A DNA stretch of 64,000 bases from Roseiarcus fermentans (lineage in GTDB: Bacteria > Pseudomonadota > Alphaproteobacteria > Rhizobiales > Beijerinckiaceae). Shown here in pieces: positions 46,746-55,310 of this stretch. The notes below the pieces were generated by a model. The model searched no databases. It was not told where the DNA came from and was given only the letters and a program-made list of their open reading frames with translations. The translations under genes and the position numbers were made by a program. The stretch covers positions 317,458 to 381,457 of the forward strand of contig NZ_QNRK01000001.1 of NCBI RefSeq assembly GCF_003315135.1, given 5' to 3'. Numbering within the stretch: the first letter of the stretch is position 1; the number at the start of each line of letters is the position of its first letter.

Positions 46746-46831
46746 GACGCCCGTTTCGACGGGCGTCAAGGTCCGGAAGGACCCCGTCTTCTCGACAGGC
46801 CGCAGGGCGTCCGCAAGGACGCCCGTCTTTT
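46746..46831 (+). terminator. Twin stem-loops between binding-protein and permease genes
   Basis: GACGCCCGT-TTCG-ACGGGCGTC at 46746-46767 is a perfect 9-bp stem on a stable tetraloop. GGGCGTCC-GCAA-GGACGCCC at 46805-46824 is a perfect 8-bp stem followed by GTCTTTTG. The two share the GACGCCCGT sequence. They probably act as partial terminators or 3' stability elements for the binding-protein mRNA. Confidence 0.65.
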
Positions 46832-46895
46832 GACAGGCTGGGGCCCGCGCGAAACGCGAGCCCTCCGGACGCCAACGGGAAGCCGCCCCCTCGTC

Positions 46896-47774
46896 ATGCC
46901 CACCGCCTCCGCCTCCCTCCGCTTCGCGCGGCGCCTCGACTGGCCGGCGTGGCTCGGCGTGACGCCGTTCTTCGTATTCGCCGCGATGTTCCTGATCCTG
47001 CCGACGGCGGGGCTGCTCGCCGGCGCATTCCAGGATCGCGACGGCGCCTTCACCTTCGCCAACTTCCTGCGTCTGGGCCAGCCGTCGATCCGGCTGTCGT
47101 TCGCGCTCAGCCTCGAGATCAGCGCCGCCTCCGCCGCGATCGGCGCGCTCGCCGGGCTCGCGCTGGCGCTCGCCGCGCTGCGCGGCGGAGTGGCCGATTG
47201 GGTGCGGCCGGCGCTCATGACCTTCAGCGGCGTCGCCTCCAATTTCGCCGGCGTTCCGCTCGCCTTCGCCTTCATGGCCACGCTCGGCCGGCTCGGGCTC
47301 GTCACCGTGCTGCTCAGGCAGCTCGGCCTCGACCTCTATGCGCACGGCTTCAACATCCTGACGTTCTGGGGGCTCACCGTCACCTATCTCTACTTCCAGA
47401 TCCCGCTCATGGTCCTGGTGGTGGCGCCGGCGGTCGACGGGCTGAAGCGGGAATGGGCGGAGGCCGCCGAAACCCTCGGCGCGAGCGCCTGGCAATACTG
47501 GCGGATGATCGCGCTGCCGATCCTCCTGCCGAGCGCCCTCGGCGGGTCGCTGCTGTTGTTCGCCAACGCCTTCGGCGCGATCGCGACCGCCTACGCGCTC
47601 ACCGGCTCGTCGTTCAACATCGCGCCGATCCTGCTCTATGCGCAGATCCGCGGCGACGTTCTGCACGACCCGAATCTCGGCTACGCCATGGCGGTCGGGA
47701 TGCTCGCCATCACCGGCGTCTCGAATCTCGTCTACCTCGCCTTGCGCGGCCGGGCGGAGCGCCGGTTCCGATGA
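46896..47774 (+). CDS. ABC transporter permease (first membrane subunit)
   Basis: This 292-residue permease of the spermidine/iron type has about six transmembrane helices (for example TPFFVFAAMFLILPTAGLLAGAF) and the EAA loop EWAEAAETLGASAWQYWRMIALPIL that docks on the ATPase. ATG at 46896 gives a short cytoplasmic N-terminus; no strong ribosome site is seen. The stop overlaps the next start (ATGA), so the two permeases are translationally coupled. Confidence 0.88.
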   Translation: MPTASASLRFARRLDWPAWLGVTPFFVFAAMFLILPTAGLLAGAFQDRDGAFTFANFLRLGQPSIRLSFALSLEISAASAAIGALAGLALALAALRGGVADWVRPALMTFSGVASNFAGVPLAFAFMATLGRLGLVTVLLRQLGLDLYAHGFNILTFWGLTVTYLYFQIPLMVLVVAPAVDGLKREWAEAAETLGASAWQYWRMIALPILLPSALGGSLLLFANAFGAIATAYALTGSSFNIAPILLYAQIRGDVLHDPNLGYAMAVGMLAITGVSNLVYLALRGRAERRFR

Positions 47775-48553
47775 CCCGCGGACGGCTCGGCGCCTGGGCG
47801 GCGGTGGCGCTGGGGGCGGTGTATTTCCTCGCCCCGCTGGTCGCGACGTTCGAATTCTCGCTGCGCATGCGCCGCGGCCAATACAGCTTCGACGCCTACG
47901 AGACCGTGTTCGCCAGCGGCGCCTTCCGGGAATCGTTCCTCTATTCGACGGTCCTCGCGCTCGCCACCATCGTCGTCGTGGCCGCGCTCGTGGTGCCGAC
48001 CGCCTATTTCGTCCGCCTGCGCCTGCCCCGCCTCGCCGGGATCGTCGAGTTCATCACGCTCCTGCCGCTGGTCATTCCGGCGATCGTGCTGGTGTTCGGC
48101 TACATCCGGCTCTACGGCTCGTCGTCCGCGCTGCCGCTGACGGGATCGTCGCTCGGCGCCGACGCGCTGCTGATGTTCGGCTACGTCGGCCTCGGCCTTC
48201 CCTACATGTACCGCGCGGTCGACACGGCCCTGCAGGCGATCGACGCGCGGACGCTGACCGAGGCGGCGGAGAGCCAGGGGGCGGGCTCGCTGCGCATCCT
48301 CGTCGAGGTCATCCTTCCCAACATCCGCTCGGGCGTGCTGTCGGGCGCGTTCCTCACCTTCGCGATCGTGATCGGCGAATTCACCTTCGCGAGCCTGCTC
48401 GACCGGCCGGCCTTCGGCCCCTATCTCCAGCGCATCGGCGCCTCGCGCGCCTACGAGCCGGCGGCGCTGGCGATCGTGGCCTTCGCGTTGACCTGGGCGT
48501 CGCTCGGCCTCATCCATCTCGTCGGCGGCGCGTCGCCGGGCGCCAAGCGATAG
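47771..48553 (+). CDS. ABC transporter permease (second membrane subunit)
   Basis: This 260-residue permease resembles PotC-type subunits, with membrane segments such as WAAVALGAVYFLAPLVATFEF and the EAA motif TEAAESQGAGSLRILVEVILPNI. It starts at 47771, overlapping the previous stop by four bases. The heterodimer with the preceding gene is expected to form the channel of the importer. Confidence 0.89.
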   Translation: MTRGRLGAWAAVALGAVYFLAPLVATFEFSLRMRRGQYSFDAYETVFASGAFRESFLYSTVLALATIVVVAALVVPTAYFVRLRLPRLAGIVEFITLLPLVIPAIVLVFGYIRLYGSSSALPLTGSSLGADALLMFGYVGLGLPYMYRAVDTALQAIDARTLTEAAESQGAGSLRILVEVILPNIRSGVLSGAFLTFAIVIGEFTFASLLDRPAFGPYLQRIGASRAYEPAALAIVAFALTWASLGLIHLVGGASPGAKR

Positions 48554-48635
48554 GCGCGCCGGCGGTCGCCGCCCGGGCCGGCCCGGGAGGGAAGGGCGCC
48601 GAGGCGGCGCCGGCGAAGACATGAGGAGTTGCGCC

Positions 48636-49586
48636 ATGAAAGCCGCGATCGTTCAGGGAGCCGGGCTCGCGCCCGCCTACGCTGATTTTCCGGAGCCCGT
48701 TCCCGGCGAGGGCGAGCGCCTCGTCAAGGTGAGGGCGGCCGCGCTGACGCAACTCGCCCGCGGCCGCGCTTCGGGCGCGCACTACAGCGCGTCCGGCGCC
48801 TACCCGTTCATCGCCGGCGTCGACGGGGTCGGCCGTCTCGAGGACGGCGCCCGCGTCTATTTCTTGCTGCCGCGCGCCCCGTACGGCGCATTTGCCGAAG
48901 AAACCGTCGTCGCGGCGCAGAACTGCCTGCGCGTGCCGGAGGATCTCGATGACGTGACGGCGGCGGCGATCGCCAATCCCGGCATGTCGTCCTGGGCGGC
49001 GCTGACCGAGCGCGCCCGGCTCGTCGCTGGCGAGACGGTGCTGGTCAACGGGGCGACCGGCGCTTCCGGCCGGCTGGCCGTGCAGATCGCCCGGCGCCTG
49101 GGCGCGAAACGGGTGATCGCGACCGGCCGCAATCCGGCGGCGCTGGCCGCGCTCGAAACCCTCGGCGCCGACGCGACCATCGCGCTCGGCGCCGACGAGC
49201 GCGCGCTCGAGGCGCGCTTTCGCGACGCCTTCGCCGCAGGCGTCGACGTCGTGCTCGACTACCTCTGGGGCCGCAGCGCCGAGCTCCTGCTGTCCGCCGC
49301 GGCCGCGGCGGCGGCGAAATCGAGCGAGATCCGCTTCGTCCAGATCGGCGCCCTGACGGGAGGACAGATTCCGTTTCTCGCCGACGTGCTGCGCTCCACC
49401 CCCATCTCGATCATGGGCAGCGGCCTCGGCAGCGTGCCGGCTCCCCGCCTGCTGGCGGCGATCGCCGCCGTGCTCGCGGCGGCGACGCCCGCCGGCCTCG
49501 CGATCGCCGCCCGCGCCGTGCCGCTCGCCGACGTCGGCGCGGTGTGGGGGGAGGCGGAGGGCGCGCGCGCGGTGTTCGTTCCGTGA
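48636..49586 (+). CDS. Quinone oxidoreductase-like (zinc-free MDR) protein
   Basis: This 316-residue medium-chain dehydrogenase/reductase has a GroES-like N-terminal domain and a Rossmann domain with VLVNGATGASGRLAVQIARRLGAKRVIATGRN. The Cys zinc ligands of true alcohol dehydrogenases are absent, so it fits NADPH quinone oxidoreductases. ATG at 48636 has AGGAG seven bases upstream; an ATG at 48621 overlaps that site. It lies inside the ABC importer operon, between permease and ATPase genes, so it may act on the imported compound. Confidence 0.86.
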   Translation: MKAAIVQGAGLAPAYADFPEPVPGEGERLVKVRAAALTQLARGRASGAHYSASGAYPFIAGVDGVGRLEDGARVYFLLPRAPYGAFAEETVVAAQNCLRVPEDLDDVTAAAIANPGMSSWAALTERARLVAGETVLVNGATGASGRLAVQIARRLGAKRVIATGRNPAALAALETLGADATIALGADERALEARFRDAFAAGVDVVLDYLWGRSAELLLSAAAAAAAKSSEIRFVQIGALTGGQIPFLADVLRSTPISIMGSGLGSVPAPRLLAAIAAVLAAATPAGLAIAARAVPLADVGAVWGEAEGARAVFVP

Positions 49587-49697
49587 GGCGCGGCGCTCGT
49601 TTCGCTCCGGGCGAGAAGCGCGCCGGGCGGGGCCGGGGGCGCTCGCCGGGATCGCCGGCCGGGACATCAAGCAACGCCATGCGCAAGGGGTCCACCG

Positions 49698-50759
49698 ATG
49701 TCCTTTCTCGAACTCGCTGACATCCGCAAGACGTTCGGCGCCGCGGCGGTCGTCAAGGACTTCAGCCTTCCGGTCGAGCGCGGCGAGTTCGTCACCTTCC
49801 TCGGGCCGAGCGGCTGCGGCAAGACCACGGTCCTGCGCATGATCGCCGGTTTCGAGACCCCTTCGGCGGGGGCGATCCGCATCGCGGGCGCCGACGTCAC
49901 CCACCTGCGCGCCAACCGCCGCGCCGTCGGCATGGTGTTTCAGGCCTATGCGCTGTTTCCCAACATGACGGTCGAGCGCAACATCGGCTTCGGCCTCAAG
50001 GTCGCGGGCAGGCCCGCGGCGGAGATTTCCAGGCGCGTGACCGAGATGCTGGAGCTGATCAAGCTGCCCCAACTCGGGCGCCGCTATCCGCACCAGCTCT
50101 CGGGCGGACAGCAGCAGCGCGTGTCGCTGGCGCGCGCGCTCGCGCCGAACCCGCAGATCCTGCTGCTCGACGAGCCGCTGTCGGCGCTCGACGCGCGCAT
50201 CCGCGTCGCCTTGCGCGAGGAGATTCGGTCGCTGCAGCGGCGGCTCGGCGTCACCACCATCTTCGTCACCCACGACCAGGAGGAGGCGCTGTCGGTCTCG
50301 GACCGAATCGTGGTGATGAACGAGGGCGCGATCGAGCAGGTCGGCACGCCTTCCGACATCTACAGCCGGCCGAAGACGCGCTTCGTCGCCTCCTTCGTCG
50401 GCACGCTGAACATGTTCGAGGGTCGGGTCGTCGATCCGGCCCGGGGCGCGATCCGGCTCGGCGAGACGACGATCTTCGCCGCCGCGCCGATCGAGAATGC
50501 GAAAGCGGGGGATGCCAGGACGATCGCGCTGCGCCCCGAGGCGCTGCGCTGCGGCCCGGGCGGCGGCGGCAATGTCCTCAGCGCCGTGGTCGAGGACATG
50601 AGCTTCCTCGGCTCGGTCGTGCGGATCAAGGCGCTCTTCGGCGAGCAGCCGTTTCACATCGACACGTTCAACGCCGGCGGCGTCGCGCCGCCCCGCCCGG
50701 GCGCGACGGTCGAGATCGGCTTCGCCCGCGAGGACGTCATCGTTCTCGACCGCCCGTGA
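49698..50759 (+). CDS. ABC transporter ATP-binding protein (PotA/FbpC-like)
   Basis: This 353-residue importer ATPase has Walker A GPSGCGKTT, Q-loop VFQAYALFPNMTV, signature LSGGQQQRVSLARAL, Walker B ILLLDEPLSALDA, the H-loop VTHDQEEAL and a C-terminal TOBE domain (IALRPEALRCG onward). It completes the importer with the binding protein and two permeases encoded upstream. Start ATG at 49698. Confidence 0.92.
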   Translation: MSFLELADIRKTFGAAAVVKDFSLPVERGEFVTFLGPSGCGKTTVLRMIAGFETPSAGAIRIAGADVTHLRANRRAVGMVFQAYALFPNMTVERNIGFGLKVAGRPAAEISRRVTEMLELIKLPQLGRRYPHQLSGGQQQRVSLARALAPNPQILLLDEPLSALDARIRVALREEIRSLQRRLGVTTIFVTHDQEEALSVSDRIVVMNEGAIEQVGTPSDIYSRPKTRFVASFVGTLNMFEGRVVDPARGAIRLGETTIFAAAPIENAKAGDARTIALRPEALRCGPGGGGNVLSAVVEDMSFLGSVVRIKALFGEQPFHIDTFNAGGVAPPRPGATVEIGFAREDVIVLDRP

Positions 50760-50809
50760 GGGGGGCGGCGCCGGTCGACAGGCGGGCCGTCGCTTGACTC
50801 GCGCCCGAA

Positions 50810-50829
50810 TATGTATGTGCATATTCATA
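50810..50829. promoter_or_regulatory. Imperfect 20-bp palindrome upstream of the amino-acid importer
   Basis: TATGTATGTGCATATTCATA has eight of ten symmetric base pairs. It follows TTGACT at 50794-50799 and sits in the short AT-rich gap before the binding-protein gene at 50882. Its position relative to the possible -35 suggests an operator over the -10 region, but no regulator gene is adjacent. Confidence 0.45.
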
Positions 50830-50881
50830 AAGGACCGCCGGGCCGACGCCCCGCGCGGCGTTCGAAGAGGAGCGATCAGCG

Positions 50882-51733
50882 ATGCAGGATATCGAAGGCT
50901 TCCGCGTCTCCCGGCGCACGGCGCTAAAGTGGAGCCTGGCCGGACTCGCGGCGACGGGCCTCGCGGGCGGCTTGCGGAGCGCTGCCGCCGACACCCTCGC
51001 CGACATCAAGAAGCGCGGCGAGCTCGTGGTCGCGACGGAAATGCAGTTTCCGCCCTTCGACATCTCCGACAACGGCGTCTACAAGGGCGTCGACCGCGAG
51101 CTGATCGACGCCGTGGCCAAGGAACTCGGCGTCAAGGTCTCCTACCTCGACCTGCCCTGGACCAGCGTGCTGCCCGGGCTCGAGGCGAAGAAATTCGATC
51201 TCGTCATTGCGCCGGTGACGATCACCAAGGAGCGCATGAAGCGCTACGCCTTCTCGGTGCCGATCGCCGACGCGACCGCCTCCCTGATGAAGCGCGCCGA
51301 CGACAAGACCATCACCAAGCCCGAGGACCTCGCCGGCAAGACGGTCGGCGGCCAGAAGGGGACCGCGCAAGTCGCGCAATTCAAGGAATTCGCCGCGAAA
51401 CTGCCGAAGCCGGTCGAGGTCAAGGAATACGTCGACAACAACCAGTCCTACGCCGATCTCGCGGCGGGGCGGATCGACGCGGCCATCAATTCGCTGCCGA
51501 ACCTCGCCTACGCGGCGTCGCAGCGGCCCGAGGCCTTCGCTTTGGTGCTGCCGCCGTTCGGCCAGCCGACCTATTTTTCCTGGGTGGCGCGTCCCGACGA
51601 CCAGTCGCTGATCGAGGCGGTCAATGCGGCGATCGTCAAGCTCGACGGCGACGGCACGATGGCGAAGATCCAGACAACCTGGTTCGGCCAGCCGACGGCT
51701 CTGCCCACGACCGTGCCCGAGCCGAAGATCTGA
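50882..51733 (+). CDS. Amino-acid ABC transporter substrate-binding protein (Tat-exported)
   Basis: This 283-residue SBP_bac_3 protein has a twin-arginine signal (VSRRTALKWSLAGLAATGLAGG) rather than a plain Sec signal. The mature domain begins LADIKKRGELVVATEMQFPPFD and contains GLEAKKFDLVIAPVTITKERM and LAAGRIDAAINSLP, the pattern of polar amino-acid (Gln/Arg/His/Cys) binding proteins. It heads an operon of two permeases and an ATPase. A REP-like element follows the stop. Start ATG at 50882 after GAGGAG. Confidence 0.9.
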   Translation: MQDIEGFRVSRRTALKWSLAGLAATGLAGGLRSAAADTLADIKKRGELVVATEMQFPPFDISDNGVYKGVDRELIDAVAKELGVKVSYLDLPWTSVLPGLEAKKFDLVIAPVTITKERMKRYAFSVPIADATASLMKRADDKTITKPEDLAGKTVGGQKGTAQVAQFKEFAAKLPKPVEVKEYVDNNQSYADLAAGRIDAAINSLPNLAYAASQRPEAFALVLPPFGQPTYFSWVARPDDQSLIEAVNAAIVKLDGDGTMAKIQTTWFGQPTALPTTVPEPKI

Positions 51734-51751
51734 GGCGACTGCGGCGGCGAA

Positions 51752-51847
51752 CCCTCACCCTGCGGCCTGGGGCCGCTGTCCCTCTCCCTGTCGGAGAGGG
51801 GTCGCTTCCCCCTCAGGGGGAAGGTGGCGCGAAGCGCCGGATGAGGG
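51752..51847. repeat. REP-like intergenic palindromic element (copy 2)
   Basis: The element begins CCCTCA and ends TGAGGG, with internal stems including CTTCCCCC-TCA-GGGGGAAG. Its final 20 bases are the exact reverse complement of 33396-33415. It separates the binding-protein gene from the permease genes, where it could also stabilise the upstream mRNA. Confidence 0.75.
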
Positions 51848-51883
51848 CCCGCCGCCGCAACCGTTTCCGGCCCCGTTTCCGGC

Positions 51884-52534
51884 ATGCGCTTTTCCGTCTT
51901 CTCCCACTCGTTCGGCTACCTGGCGCACGCGGCGGGCGTGACGCTGGCGCTGTCGCTCGCCGGCATCGCGCTCGGGTTCGTGATCGGGATGGCGGTATGC
52001 GTCGCCCGCCTGTCCGGCAAGCCGTGGCCGGAACGGCTCGGCGCGGCTTACGTCAGCGTGTTCCGCGGCGTGCCGCTGCTGGTGCTGCTCTTGTTCATCT
52101 ACTATTTCCTCGCCACCGTCGGGCTCGACGTTCCGGCGCTGGTCGCGGCGATCGGCGGCCTCAGCCTCTCCTCGGGCGCCTATCAGGCCGAGATTCTGCG
52201 CGGCGCCCTGAACGCCGTGCCGCGCGGTCAGGGCGAGGCGGCAGTGGCGCTCGGCTACGGCGCCGTCGACCGCTGGCGGCGCATCCTGCTGCCGCAGGCG
52301 GTGCGCATTTCGGTGCCGCCGCTGATCAACGAGTTCATCCTCCTCATCAAGGCGTCGTCGCTGGTGTCGGTGGTCGGCATCGCCGAACTCACCCGCGTCA
52401 GCATGAACATCGCCTCGATGACCTACCGGCCGCTGGAAGCCTATCTCGCGGGCGGCTTCTTCTATCTCGTCATCAATCTGACGCTCGCCGGGCTCGGCTC
52501 GCTCGCCGAACGGCGTCTCGCGAGAGGCGCGTGA
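51884..52534 (+). CDS. Amino-acid ABC transporter permease (HisQ/HisM type)
   Basis: This 216-residue permease has the FRGVPLLVLLLFIYYFL segment and the EAA-type loop PRGQGEAAVALGYGAVDRWRRILLPQAVR of polar amino-acid permeases. The start ATG at 51884. Its stop overlaps the start of the next permease, indicating coupled translation. Confidence 0.9.
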   Translation: MRFSVFSHSFGYLAHAAGVTLALSLAGIALGFVIGMAVCVARLSGKPWPERLGAAYVSVFRGVPLLVLLLFIYYFLATVGLDVPALVAAIGGLSLSSGAYQAEILRGALNAVPRGQGEAAVALGYGAVDRWRRILLPQAVRISVPPLINEFILLIKASSLVSVVGIAELTRVSMNIASMTYRPLEAYLAGGFFYLVINLTLAGLGSLAERRLARGA

Positions 52535-53196
52535 TGGACTGGGACGTTCTCATCCGCTACGCGCCTTCGCTCGGCCGCGGCTTTCTCGTCACCATCGCCT
52601 GCTGGGCCTCCGGCTGCGCGCTCGGGCTGGCGCTCGGCTTCGCCGTCGCGCTGGCGGCCGGCGCCCGGAGCCTTGCGCTCAGAGCCGTCCTGCGCGTCTA
52701 TGTCGAGATCCTCCGCGGGACGCCGTTCCTGATGCAACTCTTCATCCTGTACGCCGGCGGCCCGGCCGTCGGCCTGCGGCTGAGCGCGACGGAAGCCGGC
52801 ATCCTCGGCCTCGGCCTCTATTCCTCGGCCTATTTCTCCGAGATTTTTCGCGCCGGCTTCGCGGCGGTGCCGCGCGGGCAGGTCGAGGCGGCGATGAGCG
52901 TCGGCATGGCGCCCTGGGACATCCTCGCCCGCGTCCGCCTGCCCAACGCGCTCGTCGCCGCGACGCCGCCGATCGTCAACACCCTGATCGTGATGTCCAA
53001 GGAGACGGTCGTACTGTCGATCATCACCGTGCCCGAGCTCATGTACCAGATGCAGACGATGGCCGCCGAGACCTTCACCGCCTTCGACGCGATCTTCGCG
53101 ATGGCCGTCTTCTACTGGTGCCTGGTCGAGGTCGTGTCGCGCCTCGGGCGTCGGGTCGAGCAGCGGGCGACCGCCTTCCTCGCGAGCCGCGCATGA
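52534..53196 (+). CDS. Amino-acid ABC transporter permease (second subunit)
   Basis: This 220-residue HisM/GlnP-like permease has VEILRGTPFLMQLFILYAGGP and the EAA loop PRGQVEAAMSVGMAPWDILARVRLPNA. The start ATG at 52534 overlaps the upstream TGA by one base, and its stop overlaps the ATPase start. With the preceding gene it forms the membrane channel. Confidence 0.9.
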   Translation: MDWDVLIRYAPSLGRGFLVTIACWASGCALGLALGFAVALAAGARSLALRAVLRVYVEILRGTPFLMQLFILYAGGPAVGLRLSATEAGILGLGLYSSAYFSEIFRAGFAAVPRGQVEAAMSVGMAPWDILARVRLPNALVAATPPIVNTLIVMSKETVVLSIITVPELMYQMQTMAAETFTAFDAIFAMAVFYWCLVEVVSRLGRRVEQRATAFLASRA

Positions 53197-53975
53197 CCGT
53201 CCCCATGATCGCCATGCGCGCCGTCGGCAAGAGTTTTGGGGCGCACCAGGTGCTGCGCGGGGTCGATCTCGACGTCGCGCCCTCCGAGGTGGTCTGCCTG
53301 ATCGGCCCGAGCGGATCGGGCAAGAGCACGCTGTTGCGCTGCGTGAATTTCCTCGAACCCTACGACGAGGGCGAGGTGCGCATCGCGGGCGAACTGATCG
53401 GCTACGACCTCGACAGCGAGGGCGAGCGGCGCCCGATGGCGCCCAGCCGCCTGCGCGCGATGCGGCGCGAGATCGGCATGGTGTTCCAGCACTTCAATCT
53501 CTGGCCGCACATGACCGCGCTCGAGAACGTCAGCGAGCCGCTCAGGCGGGTGCGCGGCCTCCCCAAGGGCGAGGCGACGGACCGGGCGGCGGCGATGCTG
53601 AGGCGGGTGGGGCTCGCCGACAAGGCCGGCGCGCATCCGCTGCGGCTGTCGGGCGGCCAGCAGCAGCGCGTCGCCATCGCGCGCGCCCTCGCCATGCAGC
53701 CGCGCCTCATGCTGTTCGACGAGCCGACCTCGGCGCTCGATCCCGAACTCGTGGGCGAAGTGCTCGAAGTGATGCGGGCGCTGGCGGCCGAGGGCATGAC
53801 AATGCTGATCGTCACCCACGAGATGGGCTTCGCCGCCCATGTCGCCAGCCGCATCGCCTTCATCGACGGCGGCCGCATCCTCGAATCCGGGCCGCCGCGG
53901 CGGGTCTTTCACGAGAGCGCCGAGCCGCGCGTGCGGCAATTCCTGCAGACCTACCACGACCGCAACGCCTTCTGA
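53193..53975 (+). CDS. Amino-acid ABC transporter ATP-binding protein (GlnQ/HisP type)
   Basis: This 260-residue ATPase has Walker A GPSGSGKST, VFQHFNLWPHMTALENV, signature LSGGQQQRVAIARALA, Walker B LMLFDEPTSALDPE and VTHEMGFA, all typical of polar amino-acid importers. An insertion after Walker A (GYDLDSEGERRPMAPSRLRAMR) is of the HisP-like type. It starts at 53193 with an ATGA overlap and ends the operon. Confidence 0.93.
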   Translation: MTVPMIAMRAVGKSFGAHQVLRGVDLDVAPSEVVCLIGPSGSGKSTLLRCVNFLEPYDEGEVRIAGELIGYDLDSEGERRPMAPSRLRAMRREIGMVFQHFNLWPHMTALENVSEPLRRVRGLPKGEATDRAAAMLRRVGLADKAGAHPLRLSGGQQQRVAIARALAMQPRLMLFDEPTSALDPELVGEVLEVMRALAAEGMTMLIVTHEMGFAAHVASRIAFIDGGRILESGPPRRVFHESAEPRVRQFLQTYHDRNAF

Positions 53976-54473
53976 GCGGACGGCGCCGTTCGCCATCGAA
54001 TCCGGCAAGCGGATCGGCCGCGCCCGAGCACAGCGGACAGTGTCCACCAAAGGAAAAGTGGAGGGCGCAAGTTTCTGACGACGGCGGTGGCAAAGTCGTA
54101 AGACCAAAATCCCGCACGCCACGAGTATGTGCGGTCTCGGCGATAAACAATAAGTTTGTTATTGAACACCGTAAACAGAACGGATTTTAAAACACATTAT
54201 AATTATAGAGTCGTGATCAATCCAGACGAAGCAAACGCCAGACCGAAGGCATACCTCTTTTGGTTACGGCGCAAGAATTCTCTTAACAACTTGGCGGATA
54301 TTTCACTACAATGCGGCGACAACGGGAGCGCGGGTCACGGGTCGACGCCTCGGAGCGAGGCCCGAGGGAGAACATGGGGAGGTCATGCAGGCGTAACCGA
54401 GCGTCGGGCCATCGGTGGGTGGCGGGCAGTCATTTCCTTTTCCATTTTCAGTGTCTTGAAGGGGCTAAAGGCT
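53976..54473. other. Intergenic region with AT-rich segment upstream of the regulator
   Basis: No gene is visible. From about 54135 to 54310 the DNA is much more AT-rich than the surroundings, with a small inverted repeat AACAA-TAAGT-TTGTT near 54148-54163. An open frame from 54156 runs into the regulator gene, but its first part has no family similarity. I read this as the promoter and leader of the regulator. Confidence 0.4.
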
Positions 54474-55310
54474 ATGTCGACCGTTTATACTTCAAAGTCT
54501 TGTAGTAATTCTTGCGAGTCGGGGCTGACGATGGAGGGGGCGAGCGATCGGCCCGCCTCGTTTTATGGTCGGTCTCCCTTTTACGAGCGGATGTCGGGAG
54601 CGAACCCCGTGTTTCGCGATCTCGACGGGCCCGATGCGCCCGGAATCATTCGCGCCTGGCCCAGCGACAGGATTCTCGTCGTCTACGACAAGCTGTTCCT
54701 GGCGGAATGCCTGAAGAGCGTCTTGCAGACCTCGCTGAACGCACCGGTGCAGATCTGTTCGTCGCTCGACGAGATCTGCGACGAGGGACGGGAGGGCGAC
54801 GCGCGTCTGATCCTGTTCCTGATCGACACGGTGAAGACTCCGGACACCTACGACCTCCTGCGCCAGGCGACGGCCGTGGCGAAGGCGCCGGTCGTCGTGC
54901 TGTCGCACTCGCGCGAGCAGCGCGTGGTGCGCGAGGTCATGCAGTGCGGGGCGAAGGCTTACATCCCGATGATGACGGGCATTTCCGTCGCCATCGAGGC
55001 GGTGCGGTTCGTCCTGGCCGGCGGGACCTACGTCCCTCCGGAAAGCCTGATGGAGACGGGGCGTGAACCGGTCGCCGGCCTGGCGCTGGAGACGGTCAAC
55101 CCCGTCACCCTGCGGGAATTGTCGATCATCCAGGCGATTCAGCAGGGCAAATCGAACAAGATCATCGCGTATGAACTGAAGCTGTGCGAGAGCACGGTCA
55201 AGGTCCACATCCGCAACATCATGCGCAAGCTCAACGCGAAGAACCGCACGGCGGTGGCCGTGCGGTCGGCGGAACTCCTCGTCGCGCCGGAACTGGGCAA
55301 GATCGCATAG
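54474..55310 (+). CDS. NarL/LuxR-type response regulator with atypical receiver
   Basis: This 278-residue regulator has a receiver-like domain at about residues 65-185 and a C-terminal LuxR helix-turn-helix at 211-268 (VTLRELSIIQAIQQGKSNKIIAYEL, KLCESTVKVHIRNIMRKL). In the receiver the usual acidic pair is Y71-D72, the likely phospho-acceptor is D118, and the conserved Lys after GAKAYI is replaced (PMMTG), so phosphorylation may be weak or absent. I start at ATG 54474; the first 60 residues look unstructured. It is the nearest regulator to the Gly-Asn protein cluster, but the 392-bp gap means separate transcription. Confidence 0.82.
   Translation: MSTVYTSKSCSNSCESGLTMEGASDRPASFYGRSPFYERMSGANPVFRDLDGPDAPGIIRAWPSDRILVVYDKLFLAECLKSVLQTSLNAPVQICSSLDEICDEGREGDARLILFLIDTVKTPDTYDLLRQATAVAKAPVVVLSHSREQRVVREVMQCGAKAYIPMMTGISVAIEAVRFVLAGGTYVPPESLMETGREPVAGLALETVNPVTLRELSIIQAIQQGKSNKIIAYELKLCESTVKVHIRNIMRKLNAKNRTAVAVRSAELLVAPELGKIA

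Noticed and set aside
46746-46831. Riboswitch between the ABC genes
   Set aside because: Only simple GC hairpins are visible, located after a stop codon and not shaped like any riboswitch aptamer I know.
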